Under the pieces are notes generated by a model. That model did not search any database and had not been told where the DNA came from. It was given only the letters and a program-made list of their open reading frames with translations. The position numbers were made by a program, and so were the translations under genes. This document shows positions 41,358-52,483 of a DNA stretch of 64,000 nt, in pieces (within the stretch, counting starts at the first letter, position 1; each line of letters begins with the position of its first letter). The DNA comes from Lachnospiraceae bacterium (GTDB taxonomy: Bacteria > Bacillota > Clostridia > Lachnospirales > Lachnospiraceae): contig JAFZNO010000093.1 in the NCBI GenBank assembly GCA_017552985.1, forward strand, positions 1 to 64,000. The letters are read 5' to 3'.

Positions 41358-42449
41358 TTAGTTCCCTTCCACGGTAATGATCACGTATTCCGACCACGTG
41401 CCCGTCTTAAAAGGAATCTCCCAGTCTGAGATGCCGGAGGTCACGATGAAATCCACGTTCCCCCGCCTTACGTGACCGTAAACGAGATCATCCACGCGCA
41501 CTATCCTGCTCAGGATTGTCCACGGCACCAGTTGTCCGCCGTGGGTATGCCCGGAAACCACAAGATCCGCCGCCGACGTCTCCTCTCTCTCGTAATCGTT
41601 GGGTTCATGATTGATGACGATGACGTATTTGCTCTCGTCAATGCCTGCCAAAAACTCATTTACGTCCTTTCGCTGGGAGTCATAGCAGTCGCGCCGTCCT
41701 GCAACGTAGTATCTGTCATCGACGAGGACGTACTCATCTTCCAAGACGTAAACGCCATTTTTTTCCAGAATTTGCCGTATGTCTTTCTTATTAAAATCCC
41801 GTCCCCCGTGATAGCCGGGATCATGATTTCCATAGGCATACCAAACGCCATGCCGCAGGTTTATCCTTCCAAGGGCTTCACATGCCTTTTCAAAATCATC
41901 CCTCTTCGTGGAGTCATCGACAAAATCTCCCGCGATCAAAAGGAGGTCCGGATCTTGTTTTTGGATCGTTTGCAAGTGCTTTTCGAAGCCTTCCGCGTCA
42001 AACGTCGTCCCCAAATGAACGTCGGCGATCATGGCGATCTTAATCCCGCCAACCTGCTTCTTGGTCTGCAGCACGTAATCCTTCTGCCATACGTGATTAC
42101 ACAAGAAGTATCCAATGACGAGATAGATCACGGCAGTGAGAACTGCAAGCCATCCCTGCCAATAAACCCTCGTTTTGGGAATGCGCTTCCCAAAGATCTT
42201 TCCCAATGCGTTAAACAGCAGGAAGAAAAAAACAAAATGAAGGCCAATGATCACGGCATTGATCGCAGAAAAAACAAAGCCTGCCAAAACCGTCAGTAAA
42301 GCCAGGATCAGGAAGGAAATACAGTAGCTTAGGAATTTCCTCTTGCCTGCCATCTTTTTGATCAAGCCAAATCTCGCCACGGCTACCGTAAGGTATGCGA
42401 TCCCGACGAGAAAGCCCAGCGCAAAAGCGCTCATGACCATCATCCACAT
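41358..42449 (-). CDS. Membrane metallophosphoesterase (calcineurin-like)
   Basis: 363-residue protein with four N-terminal membrane segments (~1-135) and a metallophosphoesterase domain (~140-360) with all metal ligands: IADVHLG, AGDFVDD, YGNHDPGYHGG, VINHEPND and SGHTHGGQ. Family members of this layout (YaeI/YkuE-like) may act on UDP-diacylglucosamine-type lipids or other phosphoesters; substrate unknown. GGGGGAA ribosome binding site. Followed upstream by the VanY-like gene at 23 nt, likely one operon. Confidence 0.85.
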   Translation of the reverse strand: MWMMVMSAFALGFLVGIAYLTVAVARFGLIKKMAGKRKFLSYCISFLILALLTVLAGFVFSAINAVIIGLHFVFFFLLFNALGKIFGKRIPKTRVYWQGWLAVLTAVIYLVIGYFLCNHVWQKDYVLQTKKQVGGIKIAMIADVHLGTTFDAEGFEKHLQTIQKQDPDLLLIAGDFVDDSTKRDDFEKACEALGRINLRHGVWYAYGNHDPGYHGGRDFNKKDIRQILEKNGVYVLEDEYVLVDDRYYVAGRRDCYDSQRKDVNEFLAGIDESKYVIVINHEPNDYEREETSAADLVVSGHTHGGQLVPWTILSRIVRVDDLVYGHVRRGNVDFIVTSGISDWEIPFKTGTWSEYVIITVEGN

Positions 42450-42471
42450 AAGCTTCCCCCGTTAAAGTCCT

Positions 42472-43653
42472 CTAACGCGCCGCCAGCCAGTCTTCAAAAG
42501 AAAAGGCCGGCATTGCCATGATCTCTTTTGCCGCTTCTGCGCTGCCAACGTAACGAACGTGCCATGGCTCATAAGTATAATCAACGGTTCCGTCCGTTCT
42601 CCCGGGATACCGGAGAATAAACCCATGATCCGCAAGCCTTGCGTGAATCTTTTTCCACACCTCCGGATACTTTACCAGATCCTCGTTCTCATATACCTCC
42701 ACGCCGTCCAAACGAAAATACAGATCGAGCGCAAGTCCCGTGTGATGCTCGGAATACCCCGGCGTCGCCACGGTTCTCTTGGCATAGGCCGCGCCGTACT
42801 TTTCCGTGAAGCGGTCCATGATCTCCTGCTGGTAGGCAACGCTTCTGTATGCGGAATCCAGATCCACGTCAATGCCTTCGTTTTCCAAAAGATCATCCTT
42901 TAGCTCCAAATATGCCTTGTATGCCGTCCGCTCGGTCCAGACCGTATCTCCGACGGAGTTGACCATGGAAACCAGGTCCAGATCCTCCTCCCATCCCTCC
43001 GGCAGGGCATGCTTTTTATCGATCAGTACGTAATAATCAATCTCCTTAGAAGAAATGCTTTCCGTCTGCACGCTCTCCTCTCCCTTTGGCACGTTCTGAA
43101 TGCTACAGATACTCTCTTCCATCTGCTTCACTTTCCAATATACGTCCGGATCCCGCATCACGTACGGCGTGATCCAAAGTACGTAAGCGTCGCCGTTCTC
43201 CGATAGCAGATAATAATTTACCTCGCCATGCGGCCAATCCACCTTGACAAGCTCTCGTCCACCGCAATTTACGATTTCCGTCTTTTGACCATTATTCTTC
43301 GTGATCAGTTCCGCAAGGGCCTTTGTATCGGGCTTGCTAACCTGGTCCCATCTTTGCAATGACATCGAAAGGGAATCACTGTTTCCCTCAAATACGTAAT
43401 TGAGCTCCCCTTCCTTCTTAGGCTCCGCCGCCAATTCCTTAGGAATCTGCATGGCAAAGTCCAGCGTCTCAGCGCAAAGCCAAACTGTTTCCATGCGCCG
43501 TTCCTCCTCTGGCTCCGGCGTAATGGTAACGCCCTCAAAGGGAGCCGTCGCATCGGTACTATCCAAATTATCAGGCTGTTTTTCCTTGGCTTCGCATGCC
43601 GCCAGCAAAAACAGAAGGCAGACCAAAAGCCACGCATAAATCCTTTTTTTCAT
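42472..43653 (-). CDS. VanY-type D-alanyl-D-alanine carboxypeptidase lipoprotein
   Basis: 393-residue lipoprotein: signal peptide AWLLVCLLFLLAAC with lipobox Cys. The N-terminal ~150 residues form an unrecognised lipoprotein-like domain; the C-terminal M15B peptidase domain has YRSVAYQQEIMDRF, PGYSEHHTGLALDL (zinc His and Asp) and YEPWHVRYVG (zinc His). Such enzymes trim the terminal D-Ala of peptidoglycan stems. No other vancomycin-resistance genes are near, so a housekeeping wall role is likely. ATG at 43653 chosen; GGGGGA lies before it. Confidence 0.87.
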   Translation of the reverse strand: MKKRIYAWLLVCLLFLLAACEAKEKQPDNLDSTDATAPFEGVTITPEPEEERRMETVWLCAETLDFAMQIPKELAAEPKKEGELNYVFEGNSDSLSMSLQRWDQVSKPDTKALAELITKNNGQKTEIVNCGGRELVKVDWPHGEVNYYLLSENGDAYVLWITPYVMRDPDVYWKVKQMEESICSIQNVPKGEESVQTESISSKEIDYYVLIDKKHALPEGWEEDLDLVSMVNSVGDTVWTERTAYKAYLELKDDLLENEGIDVDLDSAYRSVAYQQEIMDRFTEKYGAAYAKRTVATPGYSEHHTGLALDLYFRLDGVEVYENEDLVKYPEVWKKIHARLADHGFILRYPGRTDGTVDYTYEPWHVRYVGSAEAAKEIMAMPAFSFEDWLAAR

Positions 43654-43695
43654 GTGTTCCCCCATCCTTCCGCCTCGGCATCCATACGTGCCGCG

Positions 43696-44169
43696 TTACA
43701 GGATCAGTTCCATGCCAACCTTTTGGGGTTTCAACCCCATCGCCTCATAGAATTTCATGGCAGAAGGATTGCAGGTCCAGACGTTCAGCGTCACGTTGTA
43801 AAAGCCCTGTGCCTTCGCAAATTCCACCACGTGTTCATACAATGCCCTTCCTACGCCCTGACCGCGCGCCGCCTCGTCAACGCATATGTCGTCAACGTAT
43901 AGCGTTCTTACGTCCGTGAGCACGCTGTCATTCAAAATCTGCTTATAGATCGTGAAGGCATGTCCCAGGACGACGCCCTGCTCATCCTCGCAGACAAACA
44001 CCGGCGTCTCGTCACTTGCGAAGATCTCTTTCAGTTCCTCCGCATTGTATTTCGTCGCCGGCCCCTTAAACAGATCCGGGCGTCCATTATGATGCACCAT
44101 GTCCACCTGCACCAGTAGTTCCAATACTCTAGGTACGTCTTTCTCTTCTGCCCTTCTTACGTGCGTCAA
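43696..44169 (-). CDS. GNAT family N-acetyltransferase
   Basis: 157-residue single-domain GNAT. Acetyl-CoA loop in VDEAARGQGVGRALYEHVVE and the C-terminal NVWTCNPSAMKFYEAMGL typical of the fold. Start is TTG at 44169 with AGGAGG eight nt upstream. Substrate unknown; neighbouring genes give no clue. Confidence 0.85.
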   Translation of the reverse strand: MTHVRRAEEKDVPRVLELLVQVDMVHHNGRPDLFKGPATKYNAEELKEIFASDETPVFVCEDEQGVVLGHAFTIYKQILNDSVLTDVRTLYVDDICVDEAARGQGVGRALYEHVVEFAKAQGFYNVTLNVWTCNPSAMKFYEAMGLKPQKVGMELIL

Positions 44170-44205
44170 ATTCTTATCCTCCTGCGCCAGCCGTGCGCAT
44201 AATCT

Positions 44206-45093
44206 TTATTTCTCAAGTTCCGCTTCCTGATGCGATTTTTTTAATGCGTGGTGCCAGCGGATGAATGCCGTGCCAATAATGATCACGTAACCGACAACGC
44301 TCCATGCATTGGGCGTTTCATTTAAGAACAGCATGCCCAAGATCGCCGCAAAAATAACCTGCGTGTAATCAAATACGGAAATCTCCTTTGCCGGCGCAAA
44401 TTTATAGGCCGACGTAATGCCAAACTGCCCAAGGGATGCCGCCACTCCTGCCATGATCAGGCAGAGCCACTGTCTTCCCGTCATGGGATGATAGTCAAAG
44501 AGCAAAAACGGCGCCGTGACCAGACAAGAAAACAGGGAAAAGCACAGTACGATGATGGAAGTGCGTTCTCCCTTGCCGCCCAGCCGTCTTACGAATACGT
44601 AGGCCGTGCCCGCGCCAAATCCGCCATATAAGCCGATCAGTGCCGGCACGACGGACACGTCACCGCCCGGCCGGATAATGAACAGCGCACCGATAAATGC
44701 GATCACCGTTGCCGCCACGTCCATCAGCTTCGGTTTTTCCTTCAAAACGGGAATGGAGATCAAAATGGCAAAGAAGGGGGACAGCTTGTTCAGCATGTTG
44801 GCATCCGCGATCCCAAGTCTGTCGATCGCATAAAAATTACAGATCAGACCGCTGGTGCCGAACAGGCAACGGAGCGCTATATCTCCCCAACTGCCCTTTT
44901 TTACGTGAAATTTTTCTTCGCTCCTAAGCAGCAAGATGACGGTGATCACCGCCGCAAACGCATTCCGGAAAAAGGCCTTTTGCATGGTCGGCACGTCGCC
45001 GGAAAGCCTGACAAAAAACGTCATCAGCGAAAACCCGAACGCCGCCGCCAAGATGCACAATATTCCCTTGATCCTCGAATTGTATTGTTTCAT
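44206..45093 (-). CDS. DMT-superfamily transporter (EamA)
   Basis: 295-residue membrane protein with ten predicted segments as two EamA repeats (first from GILCILAAAFGFSLMTFFVR, second from VPALIGLYGGFGAGTAYVFV). Drug/metabolite exporters of this family move amino acids or other small molecules; substrate unknown. Ends in a hydrophilic tail HHALKKSHQEAELEK. Weak ribosome binding site. Confidence 0.85.
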   Translation of the reverse strand: MKQYNSRIKGILCILAAAFGFSLMTFFVRLSGDVPTMQKAFFRNAFAAVITVILLLRSEEKFHVKKGSWGDIALRCLFGTSGLICNFYAIDRLGIADANMLNKLSPFFAILISIPVLKEKPKLMDVAATVIAFIGALFIIRPGGDVSVVPALIGLYGGFGAGTAYVFVRRLGGKGERTSIIVLCFSLFSCLVTAPFLLFDYHPMTGRQWLCLIMAGVAASLGQFGITSAYKFAPAKEISVFDYTQVIFAAILGMLFLNETPNAWSVVGYVIIIGTAFIRWHHALKKSHQEAELEK

Positions 45094-45185
45094 TACTTTC
45101 TACCCAAGTCCATTCGCCTTTAATTCGCATCCATTTTTCATTATATGATGAACAAAGGGGGACTTCAACTATTTTCGCCATAAAA

Positions 45186-45229
45186 TTAGGTCACGGGAGC
45201 ATGTCTCATGACACGTTCCCATGACCTAA
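45186..45229 (-). terminator. Terminator after purF
   Basis: TTAGGTCACGGGA / TCCCATGACCTAA, 13 bp with one mismatch and an inner CATG-TCT-CATG hairpin, followed by TTTTATGG on the minus strand. Confidence 0.7.
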
Positions 45230-45240
45230 ACCACGGCCTG

Positions 45241-48362
<3,122 letters not shown>

Positions 48363-48381
48363 TCAACTAAAAGTAACCTCC

Positions 48382-48427
48382 GGGACGGAGTTAGCAGTCC
48401 ATTATTTTGATCCATGAACCCCGTCCC
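48382..48427. repeat. REP-like palindrome, copy 2
   Basis: GGGACGGAGTT and AACCCCGTCCC, 46 nt end to end with a T-rich centre (CCATTATTTTG). One mismatch in the left arm relative to copy 1 (22354-22398). Lies 8 nt after the asnB stop, before pyrG. Confidence 0.8.
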
Positions 48428-48434
48428 CATGGTC

Positions 48435-50051
48435 CTACTTGCCGCTGTCACCGTAGTTCGAAAGAACTCTGGCGGAAGGATCATTCACGTTACAGCCTTC
48501 CCAACTCTTATTGGGCATCCAGAAGTCGACGATCATCTCTGCCTGGCCGGGATAGTACTTCTCGAAAATGTCACGATACAGCAGAGATTCTTTGGTGAAG
48601 GGTCTTGCGTGATCATATTTAAGGCAACCCTTCTCGAACTCTTCCTGGGTATATTTCTTCTCCGCATATTCCTTCAGGTAATCCACCATGGAATGTCCAA
48701 CCGCATCGGAGAACGCTGCCTTCTCACGCCACAGGATCTCATAAGGCAGGTAATCGCCCTCCTCAAATGCATGACGGAGCAAATACTTTCCCTTGCCATA
48801 GGTGTTGATCTTCTTCGCAGGATCAATGCTCATCACGTACTGCACGAAATCAAGATCGCCAAAGGGTACGCGGGCTTCAAGGGAGTTTACGGAGATGCAG
48901 CGGTCCGCACGCAACACGTCGTACACGTGGAGCTCATGCAATCTCTTGACTGCCTCCTCCTGGAAGGCCTCCGCTGAAGGAGCAAAGTCCGTATATTTAT
49001 AACCAAAAAGTTCATCCGAAATCTCGCCGGTAAGCAGCACGCGCACGTCCGTCTGCTCGTGAATTGCCTTGCAGACCAGGTACATTCCCATGCTGGCACG
49101 GATCGTCGTGATGTCGAACGTGCCAAGGAGCTTGATCACCTTTTCCAGACTGGAGATGACGTCCTCGGGCGTCATGAAGACTTCTTTGTGATCACTGCCA
49201 ATGTAATCCGCAACCTGCTTTGCATATTTCAGATCGATGGCATCCTCGCTCATGCCGATGGCGAAGGTTCTGATCGGCTTATCCGATTTCTTCGCCGCAA
49301 TGGCGCATACCAAAGAGGAATCCAGACCTCCGGAAAGAAGGAATCCAACCTTCGCATCCGCGATCAGTCTCTTCTCAACGCCGGCCACCAATTTATCATG
49401 AATGTTTTTGCAAACCGTCTCCAGGTCATCCTTGCAAACCTGATCTACCTTCGTTATGTCTCTGTAGCAATGGAATTTCTCTGCCTCATGCTCCGGATCG
49501 TAAGTAGTGTCGCTGCTCACGTAATAATAGCCGGGCGGGAACGGCATAACGCGCTTTACAAGCTTCACCAGGTTCTTGGCTTCGCTGGCAAACACGATCG
49601 TTCCCTTGTCATCATAGCCATAGTACAGAGGGCGGATCCCGATGGGATCTCTTGCGGCAAGATACCGTCCATTCTCTCCGTCATAGATCACGCATGCAAA
49701 TTCCGCATCCAGCTTTGCAAACATGTCCGTTCCATATTCTTTATACATGGGAAGCAGGATCTCGCAATCACTGTCGCTGGCAAACGTATATCCCTTTTGC
49801 TTCAGCGCTTCCCTCTCTTTTTCGAATCCGTATAATTCGCCGTTGCATACGACGTAATTCTTTCCCAGCGAAAAGGGCTGCATGCCTTCCGGCGTAAGTC
49901 CCATGATCGCCAATCTGTGAAATCCTAAAAGTCCGGCTCCCGTATCCACGATCCGGCTGTCATCCGGGCCCCTGGAGATGGTCTCCTGAAAGCCCTCCCT
50001 AAACTTTTGAAGGCTGACGCCTTTTCCACAATAACCCATAATCGAACACAT
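48435..50051 (-). CDS. asnB: Asparagine synthase (glutamine-hydrolysing)
   Basis: 538-residue enzyme converting aspartate and glutamine to asparagine. N-terminal class II glutaminase with nucleophile Cys2 (MCSIMGYCG) and SRGPDDS; C-terminal synthetase with PP-loop FLLSGGLDSSLVCAI. Shorter than AsnB of 610+ residues but like E. coli AsnB. GTGGAGG ribosome binding site. Follows the Amt-PII gene on the same strand with a stem-loop between, in keeping with a nitrogen-related operon. Confidence 0.93.
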   Translation of the reverse strand: MCSIMGYCGKGVSLQKFREGFQETISRGPDDSRIVDTGAGLLGFHRLAIMGLTPEGMQPFSLGKNYVVCNGELYGFEKEREALKQKGYTFASDSDCEILLPMYKEYGTDMFAKLDAEFACVIYDGENGRYLAARDPIGIRPLYYGYDDKGTIVFASEAKNLVKLVKRVMPFPPGYYYVSSDTTYDPEHEAEKFHCYRDITKVDQVCKDDLETVCKNIHDKLVAGVEKRLIADAKVGFLLSGGLDSSLVCAIAAKKSDKPIRTFAIGMSEDAIDLKYAKQVADYIGSDHKEVFMTPEDVISSLEKVIKLLGTFDITTIRASMGMYLVCKAIHEQTDVRVLLTGEISDELFGYKYTDFAPSAEAFQEEAVKRLHELHVYDVLRADRCISVNSLEARVPFGDLDFVQYVMSIDPAKKINTYGKGKYLLRHAFEEGDYLPYEILWREKAAFSDAVGHSMVDYLKEYAEKKYTQEEFEKGCLKYDHARPFTKESLLYRDIFEKYYPGQAEMIVDFWMPNKSWEGCNVNDPSARVLSNYGDSGK

Positions 50052-50078
50052 ATCTATGAAACCTCCACAAACTGCATC

Positions 50079-50120
50079 GCCGGCAGCACCGAAGCATTTT
50101 GAAACACTCCGTCTGCCGGC
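50079..50120. other. Stem-loop between amt-PII and asnB
   Basis: GCCGGCAG / CTGCCGGC, 8 bp with a ~26-nt loop, in the 100-nt gap. No U-run on the minus strand, so it is more likely an mRNA processing or stability element than a terminator. Confidence 0.45.
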
Positions 50121-50152
50121 TCTTGCATTATTATTTTTTATGTTTAATTGAT

Positions 50153-51955
50153 TTACTCTACGTCTTGAAGCGCTGCAAATCCTTCTTCTCCGGTACGAAC
50201 CTTGATAACGTTCTCCACGCCGTATACAAAGATCTTACCATCGCCGATGTGTCCTGTATAAAGGGCCTTCTTCGCTGCCTCGATCACCTTATCTACGGGG
50301 ATCTCGCTGACTACGACTTCAACCTTTACCTTAGGAAGGAGCGTTGCATCCATCTCGACGCCACGGTACTTCTCGCCTGCACCCTTCTGGATGCCGCAAC
50401 CCATGACGTTGACAACGGTCATGCCGGTAACGCCCAGGTCATTCAATGCCTTCTTTAATACTTCGTAACGGGTCATCTTCGCAATGATGACAACCTTATG
50501 GATTCCGGTATCCACAACCTCAGGAAGCTTGGTAACGCTGACTGCTGCTTTCTTCTTTGCCTCGCTGGCTTCTTCGTAAACGTCGCTGCCGAGGTTCGTG
50601 TTCTCGTTGATCTCCATGGTCATGGTGTTGGAAACGTCCATGATAGCGAATCCGGAGTATGCACTTGCCAAGCCATGCTCGGTTGCATCCAGACCGGTGA
50701 TCTCCTCTTCCTCAGTAACTCTCAGACCAAAGATGGCCTTGATGACAACAAAGGTAATGGTGATGGATACTACCGTCCAACCTGCCGTTGCAAACAAACC
50801 TAAGAACTGAATGCCCAACTGCTGGAAACCGCCGCCGTAGAAGAGGCCGGCACCTGCGATCTGGTTTGCGCCAAAGCTTACGCCGTCGCCAAGTCCTCTT
50901 GCAAATGCAGGAGCAGAAGGCGTTGCAAACAGACCAACTGCGATCGTACCCCAGATACCGTTCAGCATGTGAACTGCAACTGCACCAACGGGATCATCCA
51001 CGCGAAGCTTGTAATCCAGGAACCAAACACCAAAACATACCAGAAGTCCGGCAACTGCGCCGATCACGATCGCACCAAAGGCATCACATACGTCACAAGG
51101 AGCGGTGATTGCCACAAGACCTGCAAGAGATGCGTTCAAACACATGGACACGTCGGGCTTGCCATATTTGATCCAGGTGAAGATCATGCAGACAACCGTT
51201 GCGATCGCAGGTGCGATGGTGGTCGTTACAAAAATGGCACCGAGCTCATCGATGGTTACTGCTGCCGCGCCGTTGAATCCATACCAGCCAAGCCACAGAA
51301 TAAATACGCCAAGGCATCCAATGGGAAGGTTGTGTCCGGGGAAAGCATTGACCTTTGTGATCTTTCCTGCTTTGTCCTTTACGAACTTACCAATACGGGG
51401 ACCAACCATCATGGCACCGATGAAAGCACAGATACCGCCAACCATGTGGATACAGTTGGAACCTGCGAAATCATGGAATCCCATCTGTGCAAGGAATCCG
51501 CCGCCCCAGGTCCAGTGTGCCTCAATGGGGTAAATGATTGCGGAAATGATTGCAGAATACACGCAGTAGCTTAAGAACTTGGTTCTTTCTGCCATGGCTC
51601 CGGAAACGATCGTCGCCGTGGTAGCACAGAATACTAAGTTAAAAATGAAGTTCGACCAGTCAAAGTGAGCGAAATCTGTAAACACGTCAAATCCGGGTTT
51701 TCCGATAATGCCCATCAGGTCTTCGCCTAAAAACAATCCAAAACCGATCAGGATAAAGGTACAGGTACCAATACAAAAATCCATCAGGTTCTTCATTAAG
51801 ATGTTGCCGGAGTTCTTTGCCCTTGCAAAACCGGCCTCCACCATTGCAAATCCAGCCTGCATCCAGAACACCAATGCAGCACCGATCAAAAACCATACTC
51901 CAAATACTTCGGAAGAAGTCACTTCTTGAACTAAAGAACGAATCTCCTCACTCAT
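50153..51955 (-). CDS. Ammonium transporter fused to a PII signalling protein
   Basis: 600-residue fusion. Residues 1-~415 are an Amt channel with about eleven membrane segments (GAALVFWMQAGFAMVEAGFA, GTIAVGLFATPSAPAFARGL). An acidic linker (~415-465) leads to a full PII domain (~468-600): VVIIAKMTRYEVLKKALNDL, GVTGMTVVNVMGCGIQKGAG, PKVKVEVVVSEIPVDKVIEA and the TGHIGDGKIFV nucleotide loop. In free PII the partner GlnK plugs Amt reversibly; here it is tethered. The T-loop reads EKYRGVEMD: the uridylylation Tyr51 position appears to be Met, so control would be by ATP/ADP/2-oxoglutarate only. AAGGAG ribosome binding site. Confidence 0.9.
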   Translation of the reverse strand: MSEEIRSLVQEVTSSEVFGVWFLIGAALVFWMQAGFAMVEAGFARAKNSGNILMKNLMDFCIGTCTFILIGFGLFLGEDLMGIIGKPGFDVFTDFAHFDWSNFIFNLVFCATTATIVSGAMAERTKFLSYCVYSAIISAIIYPIEAHWTWGGGFLAQMGFHDFAGSNCIHMVGGICAFIGAMMVGPRIGKFVKDKAGKITKVNAFPGHNLPIGCLGVFILWLGWYGFNGAAAVTIDELGAIFVTTTIAPAIATVVCMIFTWIKYGKPDVSMCLNASLAGLVAITAPCDVCDAFGAIVIGAVAGLLVCFGVWFLDYKLRVDDPVGAVAVHMLNGIWGTIAVGLFATPSAPAFARGLGDGVSFGANQIAGAGLFYGGGFQQLGIQFLGLFATAGWTVVSITITFVVIKAIFGLRVTEEEEITGLDATEHGLASAYSGFAIMDVSNTMTMEINENTNLGSDVYEEASEAKKKAAVSVTKLPEVVDTGIHKVVIIAKMTRYEVLKKALNDLGVTGMTVVNVMGCGIQKGAGEKYRGVEMDATLLPKVKVEVVVSEIPVDKVIEAAKKALYTGHIGDGKIFVYGVENVIKVRTGEEGFAALQDVE

Positions 51956-52101
51956 AATCTTCTCTCCTTGTCTACTCCCGTCTCGTCGTGAGGACTCTCG
52001 TTTTACTTACCATAAGAGCACACGACGGCTATTTCTTGTCATCCCCAATTACATTCCAATTATTGCCATTCTCACTCTCATTATCGTTCATTTTCTTTTC
52101 T

Positions 52102-52285
52102 CCCTAATCATTTCAAACAACACTTACTAATCAACTTATTACTTACTTTCAAACTCCCTTGCCCTGCAAGCTATCACCGTCAATTCTTACGGTGCTTCCT
52201 CTCGCCAAGCAATTCAATGTCACTTCTTAAGATAACTCTCTCTTGCCCTACGAATCACCAATAACACTTCTTACGGGCTTCCTTC
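52102..52285 (-). repeat. Degenerate ~42-nt tandem repeats in the glnA-amt intergenic region
   Basis: Units starting near 52159, 52202 and 52243 (and a weaker one near 52104) share a pattern that on the plus strand reads TTGCCCT...AATCACCAAT..CACTTCTTACGG. Units 52159 and 52243 are most alike (TTGCCCT and CTTACGG ends, 35 nt apart). The second unit can fold CACCGT/ACGGTG on the minus strand. They lie in the 5-prime leader of the amt-PII gene. The rest of the gap (51956-52101) holds the ribosome binding site, a CGTCGTG/CACGACG stem near the start, and nothing else I can name. Confidence 0.5.
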
Positions 52286-52300
52286 TTGGCTTTCAAGTAT

Positions 52301-52480
52301 CTCGAGGGGACGGTTTGAACTCTCCTCCTCAGGCATGTGTCCCAAGCGTCGGTACTTAGTTGACGTATGCGGATGAATCCATTTTACTTAATGGATTCAT
52401 CCAGCGGCAACTTAGTACCGCTACGCTGGACTCATAGCGCGAGCGTGCCTGGGGAGGATGGGTTCAAACCAAGCCCCGAG
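52301..52480. repeat. 180-nt nested palindrome directly after glnA
   Basis: Four nested arm pairs: GGTTTGAAC/GTTCAAACC (52312-52320/52462-52470, perfect), CTCCTCAGGCA/TGCCTGGGGAG (52325-52335/52446-52456, one G-U), CGGTACTTAGTTG/CAACTTAGTACCG (52350-52362/52408-52420, one mismatch) and GGATGAATCCATT/AATGGATTCATCC (52371-52383/52390-52402, perfect). It starts 4 nt after the glnA stop. No U-run follows, so not a simple terminator; MITE-like or a structured RNA. Confidence 0.75.
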
Positions 52481-52483
52481 TCC

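Noticed and set aside
52029-52091. 20-codon ORF with AGGGAG site in the amt leader (MNDNESENGNNWNVIGDDKK)
   Set aside because: No informative codon run, and N-V is written AAT GTA, contrary to genes here; more likely untranslated leader. Kept only as a weak possibility.
52440-52480. tRNA T-arm (GGTTCAAACC) suggesting a tRNA gene
   Set aside because: No acceptor stem or anticodon arm; the sequence is one arm of the nested palindrome.
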